From positions 62,001-126,000 of the forward strand of contig NZ_QSNT01000008.1 of assembly GCF_009498525.1 (NCBI RefSeq): a stretch of DNA of 64,000 nt, written 5' to 3'. The DNA comes from Rhizobium sp. ICMP 5592 (GTDB lineage: Bacteria; Pseudomonadota; Alphaproteobacteria; Rhizobiales; Rhizobiaceae). The notes below the pieces were generated by a model, which made no database searches, was not told the DNA's origin, and was given only the letters and a program-made list of their open reading frames with translations. Every line of letters begins with the position of its first letter. The stretch's first letter is position 1. Shown here in pieces: positions 43,296 through 51,670 of the stretch. Position numbers and translations under genes: made by a program.

Positions 43296-44297
43296 ATGAT
43301 GTACGAACGCTATATTTCCCAACTTGCCCATGTGAAGGTGACGACGCCCAAGATCGAGGCATCTCTGAACTTTTACAAGAATATCCTTGGACTGGAGGAA
43401 TCAGGGCGCGACGGCGGATCGGTCTTCCTGCGCGGTTGGGGCGAAAGCTTCTACCACAGCCTCGAGCTTGTCGAGGGCAAGGAACCAGGCTTGAGCCATA
43501 TCGGCTGGCGCGCTCAAGGGCCGGCACAGCTTGAACAGGCGGCCAAGCGCATCGAAGCTGCCGGTGCAGGGCTTGGCTGGTCCGACGGCAATGCCGGACA
43601 CGGAAAGACCTTCCGCTATCGCGGCCCCGGCGGCCACGAACATCACCTCTTCTGGGACGTCACCCGTTTCCAGCCGAGCGTCGCACAGGCACCGATCTTC
43701 CCGAACCGCCCGCAGCGCTTCCAGCCGCGCGGCGTCGCTGTCCGGTCGATCGACCACGTGACGATCGCCACCGCCAACCCGGAAAAGGATGCGAACTGGT
43801 ATCGCGAAACGCTCGGCCACCGCTATATGGAAGCGACCGTCGCCGATCCGGAAGCCAATTTCGGTGAGTTCGTCGTGTTCGGCATGACCACGGTCTGCGA
43901 ACGCTCCCACGACATGGGCCTCGTCGCCGATTTCTCGGGGGCACAGGGGCGCGTCAACCACATCGCCTATTGGGTCGACCAGCGCGAGGAACTGCGCCGC
44001 GCCGCTGACGTGCTGCTCGATACCGATATCGCCATCGAATTCGGTCCCGGCCGGCATGGCATGGGCGAGCAGGACTATCTCTACTGCCGCGAACCGGGCG
44101 GCATGCGCATCGAGCTGAATTCCGGCGGCTACCACAATTACGAGCCGGATTTCGAAACGGTTCGTTGGACGCCAGCGCAGGGTTCGAACGTCTACTACAA
44201 GAACCTCAAGATGCCGCATTCGATGCATGAAAGCTTCCCGCCGGTGGACATGTCCCAGGCGGCCGAGAACATGGCCAAGACCACGCTTTTCGTCTGA
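43296..44297 (+). CDS. type I extradiol (catechol 2,3-dioxygenase-like) ring-cleavage dioxygenase
   Basis: 333 residues from the ATG at 43296 with GGAGGAG directly upstream. Two vicinal-oxygen-chelate modules: the first (residues 8-120) has ISQLAHVKVTTPKIEASLNF, the second contains the metal site. His154 (RSIDHVTIATA), His222 (RVNHIAYWV) and Glu273 (GGMRIELNSGG) are the 2-His-1-Glu iron ligands; His205 and Tyr262 fall where homoprotocatechuate 2,3-dioxygenase has its second-sphere residues. It opens a catecholic ring between an OH-bearing carbon and its neighbour. It is controlled from the promoter with palindrome site E. Confidence 0.92.
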   Translation: MMYERYISQLAHVKVTTPKIEASLNFYKNILGLEESGRDGGSVFLRGWGESFYHSLELVEGKEPGLSHIGWRAQGPAQLEQAAKRIEAAGAGLGWSDGNAGHGKTFRYRGPGGHEHHLFWDVTRFQPSVAQAPIFPNRPQRFQPRGVAVRSIDHVTIATANPEKDANWYRETLGHRYMEATVADPEANFGEFVVFGMTTVCERSHDMGLVADFSGAQGRVNHIAYWVDQREELRRAADVLLDTDIAIEFGPGRHGMGEQDYLYCREPGGMRIELNSGGYHNYEPDFETVRWTPAQGSNVYYKNLKMPHSMHESFPPVDMSQAAENMAKTTLFV

Positions 44298-44322
44298 TGC
44301 TCCCAAGCACCGCGGGCGGCGG

Positions 44323-44859
44323 TCAGCCGCCGTCCGCTTGGAACTTGCGGCGATTTTCCTGGATTTCTGCATCGTGCTGCTCGATCCAGCGGAGCAGCAC
44401 GTTCGTCAGGCCGACGAACTCGGCCCCCATCGGCGTCAGCGAATAATCGACGCGGGGCGGAACCGTCGGCGTGATCGCTCGGACCACCATTCCATCCCTT
44501 TCAAGCGCGCGAAGCCTGAGCGTCAGCATGCGCTGGGAAATTGCTTTTTCCGAAGAAATCGCCGCGATCAGGCGGCGCAAGGTGGCATGCCGGAAAGTGC
44601 CCGCCGAGAGGACGAGCAGGATGAGATGCGACCAGCGGTCGCCAAGCCTTGCCATCACCTCGCGCACCGGCGCTTCCCGGTCATGGTCGTGGCCATCCAT
44701 GCGGTGGACGAGTTCACTGAGTATGGCGCCGGCCGGCAACGAAACGAGTTCGCTCGGAGGCACTTTCAAGGCCTTGGCCAGGTCCTCGATCTTGGCTTTT
44801 CCCGCTATGCTCAAACGACCTCCCGTTCGGCCGTGTCCGTTTCCCGAAACGTCGTCCAC
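44323..44859 (-). CDS. HxlR family transcriptional regulator with N-terminal extension
   Basis: 178 residues. Core: VMARLGDRWSHLILLVLSAG, TFRHATLRRLIAAISSEKAI, SQRMLTLRLRALERDGMVVR and VDYSLTPMGAEFVGLTNVLL, a standard HxlR winged helix with YSLTPMG. The first 60 residues (LSIAGKAKIEDLAKALKVPP) resemble a second small helical region. It is the last gene of the leftward operon beginning at 50186 and converges with the extradiol dioxygenase gene; a GC-rich inverted sequence lies around 44307-44335 between them. Confidence 0.88.
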   Translation of the reverse strand: MDDVSGNGHGRTGGRLSIAGKAKIEDLAKALKVPPSELVSLPAGAILSELVHRMDGHDHDREAPVREVMARLGDRWSHLILLVLSAGTFRHATLRRLIAAISSEKAISQRMLTLRLRALERDGMVVRAITPTVPPRVDYSLTPMGAEFVGLTNVLLRWIEQHDAEIQENRRKFQADGG

Positions 44860-44921
44860 TCGCTGCTCCTCCAGAACGCTGCCTTATGGCACGCTTGACA
44901 GAAGGGCTCAACCAGCGGCTT

Positions 44922-45401
44922 TCAATCGGCAAAGTCGGACCGGCGGATGATTTCCACCAGCACGTCGGAATTATCCAGGAAGAACAGCGCCATCGCCGGC
45001 TGCTTCGTGCCATCGAGGCAGGGGGTATCCTCGTGCTGCATCGGCGTGCCGTGGCCGCGCATGATGCCGACGATGCGGACGCCCCGTGCATGCAGCTTTT
45101 CGGCCGCGTCCTGAACGTTCTCGACACTGAAGGCGATGTGCTTAGTGCCCTGCACGAGAAGATCGGTATTGGGCTTCAGCCGCTCTTCCGGAACCGCCAC
45201 AGCGCCGTATTTCTCGAAGAGTTCGATCCGGAACCCGTCGCGCTTCAGGAACGCGACCGTCGTGCGGATCGGCTTCAATTCGGCCTTGAAGTCGAGTTCG
45301 AAGCCGAAGATTTCCGACCAGAAGGCAATCGCCTCATCCAGGTTGCGAACGCTGATACCGACATGGTGCGGCTTCAGATCGGGAAACAAGCCGCCCCCCA
45401 T
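44922..45401 (-). CDS. VOC (glyoxalase/dioxygenase-fold) family protein
   Basis: 159 residues, a single vicinal-oxygen-chelate module pair. Possible metal ligands are His in LKPHHVGISVRNLDEAIAFW, His in TKHIAFSVENVQDAAEKLHA and Glu in VLVEIIRRSDFAD. The ATG is next to the stop of the hydrolase gene at 45403, so translation is coupled. Candidate roles are isomerase, epimerase or lyase on a ring-fission product; no specific activity can be assigned. Confidence 0.82.
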   Translation of the reverse strand: MGGGLFPDLKPHHVGISVRNLDEAIAFWSEIFGFELDFKAELKPIRTTVAFLKRDGFRIELFEKYGAVAVPEERLKPNTDLLVQGTKHIAFSVENVQDAAEKLHARGVRIVGIMRGHGTPMQHEDTPCLDGTKQPAMALFFLDNSDVLVEIIRRSDFAD

Positions 45402-45402
45402 T

Positions 45403-46395
45403 TCAGAAGACCTTCCGGTATTGGACTACCGTCTGGTCGATCGCGCCGAAGATGGATTTTCCGCCGGCGTCGATCATCTCGATCCGGACGCGGTCGCCGA
45501 ATTTCATGAAACTGGTTCGGTGCTCCCCATGCTCCAGCATTTCGATCGACCGGCGCTCGGCGATGCAGGCCGAACCGACATTCTTGAAATCACTGTTGGA
45601 GACCGTGCCGGAGCCGAAGATCGTGCCGGCGGCAAGCTTGCGGGTGCGGGCGGCGTGTTCGATCAGATCGTAGAAGGAGAAGGACATTTCCCGGCCGTTC
45701 GGTTCGCCGAAGCGCTCGCCGTTCCACTCGATTCGGATCGGCAGTTCGACCTTACCGGTCCATGCCGCCCCCAATTCGTCAGGCGTAACCGCAACCGGCG
45801 AGAAGGCGGTCGAGGGCTTGGCGTTCATCCAGCCGAAGCCGACCGTGATCTCCCGCTTCACATAGGCGCGGCACGAAACGTCATTGATGAGAAGCACCAG
45901 CTTGACGTATTTCGGAGCTTCGGCGGCCGTCGTTCCCATCGGGACTTCGTCGAGCACGATACCCACTTCCGCCTCGAAGTCGATATTGTCTTCCTCGCGG
46001 GGGAGAGGGATATCGCCATGCGGCCGATAGAAGTCGTCTGACATGCCTTGGTACATCAACGGGAAGGGCGAGTTCATCTCGATTTCGGGGTCACGTCCCG
46101 TCGCCCGTGCCATTAGGTAGAGATGGTTCTTAAAGCACGAGCCGTCGATCCACTGGAACGACCGTGGCAGGGGGGAAAGCGCCGTCGACTGGTCGAAGGC
46201 GAAGATCTGCCCGGCACGGCCGGCTGCGAGATCCTCGGCGAGCGCTCGCAGCCTGGGTTCGGCGGCTGCCCAATCCTCGAAAGCGGTCAACAGGTTCGGG
46301 GCGATGGCCCGAGCGGAAACGGCCCGGGTAAGATCGGCCGACACGACGACCAACTCTCCGTCGCGTGTCCCGTTCGGAATTGTCGCAAGCTTCAT
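45403..46395 (-). CDS. fumarylacetoacetate hydrolase (FAH) family protein
   Basis: 330 residues from the ATG at 46393-46395 with GGAGGGAGGAG upstream. Conserved features of the FAH catalytic domain are PHGDIPLPREEDNIDFEAEV with E-x-E metal ligands, the helix VKLVLLINDVSCRAYV, and AAGTIFGSGTVSNSD. FAH enzymes hydrolyse C-C bonds of 1,3-diketo acids or decarboxylate/isomerise ring-fission products. It would act after ring cleavage by the dioxygenases of the island. Confidence 0.88.
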   Translation of the reverse strand: MKLATIPNGTRDGELVVVSADLTRAVSARAIAPNLLTAFEDWAAAEPRLRALAEDLAAGRAGQIFAFDQSTALSPLPRSFQWIDGSCFKNHLYLMARATGRDPEIEMNSPFPLMYQGMSDDFYRPHGDIPLPREEDNIDFEAEVGIVLDEVPMGTTAAEAPKYVKLVLLINDVSCRAYVKREITVGFGWMNAKPSTAFSPVAVTPDELGAAWTGKVELPIRIEWNGERFGEPNGREMSFSFYDLIEHAARTRKLAAGTIFGSGTVSNSDFKNVGSACIAERRSIEMLEHGEHRTSFMKFGDRVRIEMIDAGGKSIFGAIDQTVVQYRKVF

Positions 46396-46422
46396 AATTT
46401 CTCCTCCCTCCATGACATCGGC

Positions 46423-46446
46423 CCGAAAACCGGTGCCGGTTTTCGG
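46423..46446. repeat. 24-bp palindrome between FAH and HisD-like genes, rhizobial type
   Basis: CCGAAAACCGG-TG-CCGGTTTTCGG has perfect 11-bp arms. Palindromes with GAAAACCGG arms are frequent in rhizobial intergenic DNA (the RIME-like class), which fits the taxonomic guess. In the transcript of the leftward operon it would form a hairpin between two genes, so it may also affect mRNA stability or expression ratio. Confidence 0.6.
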
Positions 46447-46521
46447 AAAGCTCGACGCGGCGCTTCAATCATTCAGAACGTCCTTTCGTGCCCCTGAGTG
46501 GTGCCCAAGGACGCTCCCGTT

Positions 46522-47811
46522 TCAGCTGCCGTTGCGACCGCCGTAGCGGCGCACGCGGATATCGGCTTGTTCCTTATGGCCGGCGAAATTCTCGATGGCG
46601 CACAACCGCGAGCAATAGTCGCCGATCAGTGTCGACGCTGCGTCGGTCGTCACTTCCTGGTAGGTACAGGTCTTCAGGAATTTCCCGACCCAGAGGCCGC
46701 CCGTGTAGCGCGCGGCGCGCTTGGTCGGCAGCGTGTGGTTGGTGCCGATCACCTTGTCGCCATAGGCGACGTTGGTCCGCGGCCCGAGGAACAGCGCGCC
46801 GTAATTGTGCATGTTCTCCAGGAACCAGCGTGGGTTCGCAGTCATGACCTGCACGTGTTCGGAGGCGATGCGATCGGCCTCGGCCAGCAGTTCCTCGTCC
46901 GTGTCGCAGAGGATGACTTCGCCGTAATCGCGCCAGGAGACCGAGGCGATGTCAGCGGTTGGCAGGCGCGAAAGCTGCCGCTGGATCTCGTCCTCGATCT
47001 GGTCTGCGATACGCTTCGAGGTCGTCAACAGCACGGCCGGCGAGGTCGGGCCGTGTTCCGCCTGGCCGAGAAGGTCGGTTGCGCAGATTTCGGCGTCAAC
47101 CGTGTCGTCGGCAATGACCAGCGTCTCGGTCGGGCCGGCGAAGAGGTCGATGCCGACCTTGCCGTAAAGCTGGCGCTTGGCTTCGGCGACGAACGCATTG
47201 CCGGGGCCGACCAGCATGTCGACGGGCTTGATCATTTCGGTGCCGATACCCATGGCCGCAACGGCCTGGATGCCGCCGAGCACATAGATTTCATCCGCGC
47301 CGGCGAGCGCCATGGCGGCGATCGTCGCGGCCGGTGGCGCGCCGTTCAAGGGCGGCGTGCAGGCGATAACGCGCTTCACGCCGGCGACCTTGGCGGTCAG
47401 CACGCTCATATGCGCCGATGCGACCATCGGGTAACGTCCGCCGGGAATGTAGCAGCCGACGCTTTCCATCGGCACGTGGCGGTGCCCAAGCCGGATGCCC
47501 GGCAGGGTCTCCACCTCGATCTCCTTCATCGAGGCGAGCTGGGCTTCGGCAAAACGCCGGATCTGGGCCTGCGCAAAACGGATGTCGGAGATGACCTGCG
47601 CCGGAACGCTGGCGACAAGCGCGTCTATCTCTTCCTTCGTCAGGCGGAAGCTTTCGGGCGTCCACTTGTCAAATTTCACCGAAAGGTCGCGGACCGCCGC
47701 ATCGCCACGCGTGGTGACGTCCTCCAGGATGGCCTCGACGGTCTGGCGAACCTTGCGGTCAGCCTCGGCGGATTCGGCGGCATTGCCGCCCTTCTTCAGA
47801 TACCGGATCAT
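46522..47811 (-). CDS. histidinol dehydrogenase family protein (catabolic paralogue)
   Basis: 429 residues from the ATG at 47809-47811. The HisD fold is clear: PGGRYPMVASAHMSVLTAKV, DEIYVLGGIQAVAAMGIG, VGPGNAFVAEAKRQLYGKVG and DLFAGPTETLVIAD. Zinc ligands are Gln and His in LLGQAEHGP; EHVQVMTANP holds the catalytic Glu-His, and HKEQADIR the last His ligand region. The context is catabolic, not histidine biosynthesis. Homologues with GGLWVGKFLKTCTY include sulfopropanediol dehydrogenases, so it probably oxidises an alcohol to an acid with NAD+. Confidence 0.88.
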   Translation of the reverse strand: MIRYLKKGGNAAESAEADRKVRQTVEAILEDVTTRGDAAVRDLSVKFDKWTPESFRLTKEEIDALVASVPAQVISDIRFAQAQIRRFAEAQLASMKEIEVETLPGIRLGHRHVPMESVGCYIPGGRYPMVASAHMSVLTAKVAGVKRVIACTPPLNGAPPAATIAAMALAGADEIYVLGGIQAVAAMGIGTEMIKPVDMLVGPGNAFVAEAKRQLYGKVGIDLFAGPTETLVIADDTVDAEICATDLLGQAEHGPTSPAVLLTTSKRIADQIEDEIQRQLSRLPTADIASVSWRDYGEVILCDTDEELLAEADRIASEHVQVMTANPRWFLENMHNYGALFLGPRTNVAYGDKVIGTNHTLPTKRAARYTGGLWVGKFLKTCTYQEVTTDAASTLIGDYCSRLCAIENFAGHKEQADIRVRRYGGRNGS

Positions 47812-47842
47812 AGTTTCCTCATCCAGCCGCGCAATGCGGCAC

Positions 47843-48619
47843 TCATTCGGCGGTCCAGCCGCCATCCACCAGAAGGGACGTTCCCGTCACCAGCGCCGCC
47901 GCATCGGAGGCCAGGTAAACGATCGCGCCCATGATATCCTCGACCTTGCCGATGCGCCCGAGCTTGATCTTCGAGAGCGTCTGCCGCCGGAATTCCTCGT
48001 CTTCGAAAAAAGGCTTCGTCATCGGGGTCTCGATGAAGGTCGGCGCCACGCTGTTGGCGCGGATGCCGTGCTCCGCAAGCTCGACAGCCAGCGCTTTCGT
48101 CAGCCCTTCGAGCGCGTGCTTTGATGCGCAATAGATCGTCCGGCGGGCCGCACCGACATGCCCCATCTGCGAGGTCATGTTGATGATGACGCCCGGTCGT
48201 TGCTCGGCGATCAGCCGTCGCGCGAATGCCTGCGACGTGAAGAAGGCCGAGCGCACGTTGAGGCTCATGACGAGATCGTATTTTTCCTCGCTCACGTCGA
48301 CGAACGGTCCCGGTTTGTTGGTGCCGGCATTGTTGACCAGGATGTCGAACAGCACCTCTCCCGCCAGGAGCGCTGTCACAGCCTGCGTATCTGTCACGTC
48401 CACGGCATGGGCTCTGGCTTTTAGGCCCCGTTCGCGAAGGGCGGCTACAGCATCCTCGATTTCCCCCGTCGTCCGTGCCACCAGCGTCACCATTGCACCG
48501 GCCTCGGCGAGCGCAACGGCCGCGGCAAGGCCGAGGCCGCGCCCCGCGCCGGTCACCAGGGCGTGGCGCCCGTCGAGCCGGAAGCCGGGTGTCGTGGGGA
48601 GAGAGCCGGCCAGCATCAT
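47843..48619 (-). CDS. short-chain dehydrogenase/reductase
   Basis: 258 residues. TGAGRGLGLAAAVALAEAGA, NNAGTNKPGPFVDV, then INMTSQMGHVGAARRTIYCA with SKHALEGLTKALA (Ser, Tyr, Lys present) and VAPTFIETPMTKPFFEDEEF. The ending LVTGTSLLVDGGWTAE is typical. The start overlaps the cupin stop (ATGA). It is likely a gluconate 5-dehydrogenase-like ketoreductase acting on a side chain. Confidence 0.9.
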   Translation of the reverse strand: MMLAGSLPTTPGFRLDGRHALVTGAGRGLGLAAAVALAEAGAMVTLVARTTGEIEDAVAALRERGLKARAHAVDVTDTQAVTALLAGEVLFDILVNNAGTNKPGPFVDVSEEKYDLVMSLNVRSAFFTSQAFARRLIAEQRPGVIINMTSQMGHVGAARRTIYCASKHALEGLTKALAVELAEHGIRANSVAPTFIETPMTKPFFEDEEFRRQTLSKIKLGRIGKVEDIMGAIVYLASDAAALVTGTSLLVDGGWTAE

Positions 48620-49215
48620 TCGGCCGCTATGCGAGCGTCGTGCTCGTTGAGCGAGCGCGACAGCCCTTCTTCGAACTCGCCATCTGTGAGGATGAAAGCC
48701 ATCCGGCAGATGTGATCGGTGCGGTTGGTCCAGGCATGCACTGTTCCCCGCTGCACAACCACGTCGCCCTGCTTCAGGTGAACCTCGCTGTCGTCGAGCA
48801 GCAGAACGATCTCTCCAGACAGCACGATGCCGTAGTCGATCGATTCGGTGCGGTGCATCAGCGGATGCCGGCCCGGCTTGTGCCTCTCGGCGTTCTCCGC
48901 CAGCCCCACGACCGAGAACAGCTCCCGCGACTGTTCCTTGTCGAATACCGGGCCGTCCGGTCCCTCCGGCGGCAGGTCGACGACCCGGATCACCGTACCG
49001 CGCTTGGGTGGCGCCGTGCTAGAGTGCAGCAAGGTCGGCTCGTCGAAATCCGCCGCGATCCGTTGCGGCATCTCGCTCGTGTTCCAGATTTCGTGGAACG
49101 CCAGTCCGGCCTGGATGGGGCTGCGGATGACGACCGGCGGCTCGCCGTCCTCGAGGACGATGGCTTTTCCACGGTTGTCGTGGCCAGTGACGACGCGTCG
49201 GACATTGCGGCTCAT
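48616..49215 (-). CDS. cupin domain-containing protein
   Basis: 199 residues. The cupin barrel lies in the C-terminal half: HPLMHRTESIDYGIVLSGEI, then VHLKQGDVVVQRGTVHAWTN. Motif 1 has His and Glu, while the third position is Tyr-Gly instead of the usual pattern; motif 2 has Gly-Asp and His. Cupins of this type either sense or modify small molecules. It is overlapped by genes on both sides (ATGA), so it is made stoichiometrically with the SDR and the epimerase. Confidence 0.82.
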   Translation of the reverse strand: MSRNVRRVVTGHDNRGKAIVLEDGEPPVVIRSPIQAGLAFHEIWNTSEMPQRIAADFDEPTLLHSSTAPPKRGTVIRVVDLPPEGPDGPVFDKEQSRELFSVVGLAENAERHKPGRHPLMHRTESIDYGIVLSGEIVLLLDDSEVHLKQGDVVVQRGTVHAWTNRTDHICRMAFILTDGEFEEGLSRSLNEHDARIAAE

Positions 49216-50186
49216 GCAGCACCTCGCTGAGAAGTCTGATCGGAAAGGTCGAGAGCCCGCGCGACGAGCATTTTCGCATCGCCATCATGGGTAAAGCCGA
49301 GCCCGTCGGCGATCGGCGTCAGGAGCGCGGGATAGGATCCGAACTGCGCCTGCAGCGCCTCGTTGGGTTCGTAAGTGACCAGCGACTGGACCTGCGGCCC
49401 GAAATGACCCGCGGCACCATCCACCAGGGCGCGCATCGACAACGTCAGCGCAGGAAGATTGAAGGCACGGCGCGTGCCGAGACGCTCGGCCGGCAGGCTG
49501 CCCGCATGGATCAGGTTTTCGACACAGCGGGCACGCGACATGAACCACGATGTCGCATCCGCCGAAACTGGGCATACGAACGGCTCCCCGGCCCGCAGGG
49601 TATGCAGGATATCGCTCATATAGGCAGAGAGATGGCCGCCCTTGACGCGGGGACGGGCGATGATCCCGGGCAGGCGTACGGCCAAGCCGTCGACCAGCCC
49701 CCGGCGCCAGAAATCGGCAACAAGCGCCTCGACTATAAGCTTCTGCGCCCCGTAGCTCATGGTTGGCAATGGCAGGGTCTCGTCGTTAACCTTGCCAGTC
49801 GGCAGCGGAATGCCGAAGACGCCGATCGATGAGGCGAACACGAAGCGCGCCGGTTTTTCCTGCAGCGCCAGCCTTTTCAGCACCGCGACCGATGCTTCGA
49901 CATTCACACGCCAGCCGAGATCGTAATCCCGCGCTGCCGCGCCGCCCGGGATAGCCGCGAGATGGTAGAAAACGTCGAAAGGCCGCGAGAAGGTCTGCTC
50001 CAAAAAACCGGTATCGGCAAGATCTCCTTCGGCACGTTCAATGGCTTCCGGCAGGGATGTGGGCAGCTGGGCATCGATCGCAACGAGTTCGACGCCCAAA
50101 CCCGCGTCCTTCAGATCACCCTTGGCGAGCACTGAAACGAGGGCGCTACCGACGAAACCGCCTGCACCTGTCACTCCAATCCGCAT
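49212..50186 (-). CDS. NAD-dependent epimerase/dehydratase family protein (DenD-like)
   Basis: 324 residues from the ATG at 50184-50186. Extended-SDR start MRIGVTGAGGFVGSALVSVL, FDVFYHLAAIPGGAAARDYD, FVFASSIGVFGIPLPTG, then the SYGAQKLIVEALVADFWRRG motif with Tyr and Lys, and DSDL-like ends. The family resembles D-erythronate dehydrogenases (DenD), which oxidise polyol acids. It is first in the leftward operon, opposite the hydrolase at 50404, with palindrome sites F and G in between. Confidence 0.85.
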   Translation of the reverse strand: MRIGVTGAGGFVGSALVSVLAKGDLKDAGLGVELVAIDAQLPTSLPEAIERAEGDLADTGFLEQTFSRPFDVFYHLAAIPGGAAARDYDLGWRVNVEASVAVLKRLALQEKPARFVFASSIGVFGIPLPTGKVNDETLPLPTMSYGAQKLIVEALVADFWRRGLVDGLAVRLPGIIARPRVKGGHLSAYMSDILHTLRAGEPFVCPVSADATSWFMSRARCVENLIHAGSLPAERLGTRRAFNLPALTLSMRALVDGAAGHFGPQVQSLVTYEPNEALQAQFGSYPALLTPIADGLGFTHDGDAKMLVARALDLSDQTSQRGAA

Positions 50187-50220
50187 TGCTATTCTCCCAC
50201 CGCGGTTGCTCACATAAATA

Positions 50221-50236
50221 TTGGTTGGTCGACCAA
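50221..50236. promoter_or_regulatory. TetR-type operator palindrome (site F)
   Basis: TTGGTTG-GT-CGACCAA, 13 of 14 consensus positions, 35 bases upstream of the epimerase start. It contains the shorter exact palindrome TTGGTCGACCAA (50225-50236). Confidence 0.65.
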
Positions 50237-50345
50237 ATAAATTAGTATTGTTGGCGATGTCAACCGCTTGTTTGAAAGACATAGCAGCTCTTGCGGATCG
50301 GGCAGCCAGTTGCGATCTAAGATGGGCAAAGGAGGCGCGCCGCGC

Positions 50346-50374
50346 TTGACAATATTGGTCGGTTGACCAATTAG
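50346..50374 (+). promoter_or_regulatory. promoter of the C-C hydrolase gene with embedded operator
   Basis: TTGACA (50346-50351) is a consensus -35; 17 bases later a weak -10 (AATTAG) occurs. The spacer contains palindrome site G (50355-50370), an ideal position for a repressor. Confidence 0.5.
50355..50370. promoter_or_regulatory. TetR-type operator palindrome (site G)
   Basis: TTGGTCG-GT-TGACCAA, 13 of 14 consensus positions, between the -35 and -10 of the rightward hydrolase promoter. Together with site F it gives two operators in one divergent region. Confidence 0.68.
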
Positions 50375-50403
50375 TCGAACATCCAACGCAGGAGGAACCC
50401 ACC

Positions 50404-51558
50404 ATGTTCGAACCATTTCCCGGAAACTACGTCTGGAATCTCTCGACGAATCTCGCGCTGATGTGCGGCGGCAATATCGGTGAGATCGACGAAGCCTGCC
50501 GCCCGATCCGCGAAGCGGCGGCCCGCGGCGAGGATGCCGGGACGGCATTGTTTTTTGATTCGTGGGTGAGTGTCGCGCATCAGGTGATCGACAACGGCAA
50601 GGCCGACGAGGAAAAGGGCCGCAAGCTTTCGGCCGGCATCAAGTATCAGCGCGCAGCAGGCTATCTGCTCGCTGCAGAACGCATGCAGTCGCGCGATTAT
50701 GCGCCGCGCTGGGAAGCCTACGGCAAGGGTCTAGAGATGTTCCGCCGCGGTGTTGAACTGCAGGGACTTGGCGTCGAATTCATCGATATTCCCTATGAAG
50801 GATCGTCGTTTCCGGCGCTGTTTGTGCCCGCCAAGCCGATCGGCGGGCGTCCCGCACCCGTGCTGGTATCCTGCAACGGCCTGGATTCCATGAAGGAGCA
50901 GATCTTCGGAGCCGGCAATCCGGCCGCGTTCGCCTCCCGCGGCGTCTCGACCCTGGTCATTGACCAGCCGGGAACGGGCGCTGCCCTGCGGCTGAACGGT
51001 CTCGTCGGGCGCCACGATGCCGAAGCCTGGGCAAGCCCTGCGGTAGATTATCTGATGACCCGCAACGACGTCGATCCGAAGCGCATCGGCATGTTCGGCC
51101 TGTCGCTTGGCGGGTATTTCGCGCCACGCGCCGCCGCCTTCGAAAAGCGTTTCGCGCTCTGCGCCGTCATGGGCGCCAATCATAACTGGGGCGAGATGCA
51201 GAAACGCCGTCAAGCTCGCGAAGGCGACCGGCCAGTGCCGCATTACTGGGACCATGTGATGTGGGTCTTCGGCAAGAAGACGATCGAGGATTTCATGGAC
51301 TGGGCACCGTCGATGGACCTGAACGGCGTGGTCGAGAAGATCGAAGCCCCGTTCCTCATTACCCACAGCGGTGGCGACCGGCAGATTCCGGTCGAATATG
51401 CGCACCAGAGCTACGACCAGGCCGTCAAGAGCCCGAAGCGCGAGCTGCACATCACCACCAGGGCGGATTTCGAGATGGAGCATTGCGGCGCTGACAACGG
51501 CACGATCCTGCGCGACTACATTGCCGACTGGATCGGCGAGACATTCGCGGCAATGTGA
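50404..51558 (+). CDS. alpha/beta hydrolase, 2,6-dihydroxypseudooxynicotine hydrolase-like
   Basis: 384 residues starting at the ATG with GGAGG upstream. The helical N-terminal part (residues 1-120) precedes the hydrolase domain. Catalytic triad: Ser234 in FGLSLGGYFAPRAA, Asp325 in THSGGDRQIPVEYAHQS, and His360 in EMEHCGADNG. The layout, with the DSMKEQIFGAG segment near residue 162, matches the family of C-C bond hydrolases that includes dihydroxypseudooxynicotine hydrolase. It would cleave a C-C bond of an acyl-substituted or ring-fission product. A canonical terminator follows. Confidence 0.88.
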   Translation: MFEPFPGNYVWNLSTNLALMCGGNIGEIDEACRPIREAAARGEDAGTALFFDSWVSVAHQVIDNGKADEEKGRKLSAGIKYQRAAGYLLAAERMQSRDYAPRWEAYGKGLEMFRRGVELQGLGVEFIDIPYEGSSFPALFVPAKPIGGRPAPVLVSCNGLDSMKEQIFGAGNPAAFASRGVSTLVIDQPGTGAALRLNGLVGRHDAEAWASPAVDYLMTRNDVDPKRIGMFGLSLGGYFAPRAAAFEKRFALCAVMGANHNWGEMQKRRQAREGDRPVPHYWDHVMWVFGKKTIEDFMDWAPSMDLNGVVEKIEAPFLITHSGGDRQIPVEYAHQSYDQAVKSPKRELHITTRADFEMEHCGADNGTILRDYIADWIGETFAAM

Positions 51559-51583
51559 CGGTCTCCAATTTTGATGACGATGG

Positions 51584-51611
51584 AAGGCGCCGCTTCGGCG
51601 CCTTTTCTTTT
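51584..51611 (+). terminator. rho-independent terminator
   Basis: AAGGCGCC-GCTTC-GGCGCCTT followed by a T-rich run, 26 bases after the hydrolase stop. It separates the hydrolase transcript from the next promoter region with site H. Confidence 0.85.
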
Positions 51612-51670
51612 GTCCCGACCTGGGAACAAAATTGTACCTTCTTCCAAGATCTAGGCCAGCTGTCTAAACC

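Noticed and set aside
44307..44340. GC-rich inverted sequence between the extradiol dioxygenase and HxlR genes as a bidirectional terminator
   Set aside because: The pairing is imperfect, it lacks T-runs and part of it is the HxlR coding end.
46498..47934. 478-codon plus-strand frame
   Set aside because: Mirror of the HisD-like gene, whose zinc and catalytic residues are clear on the other strand.
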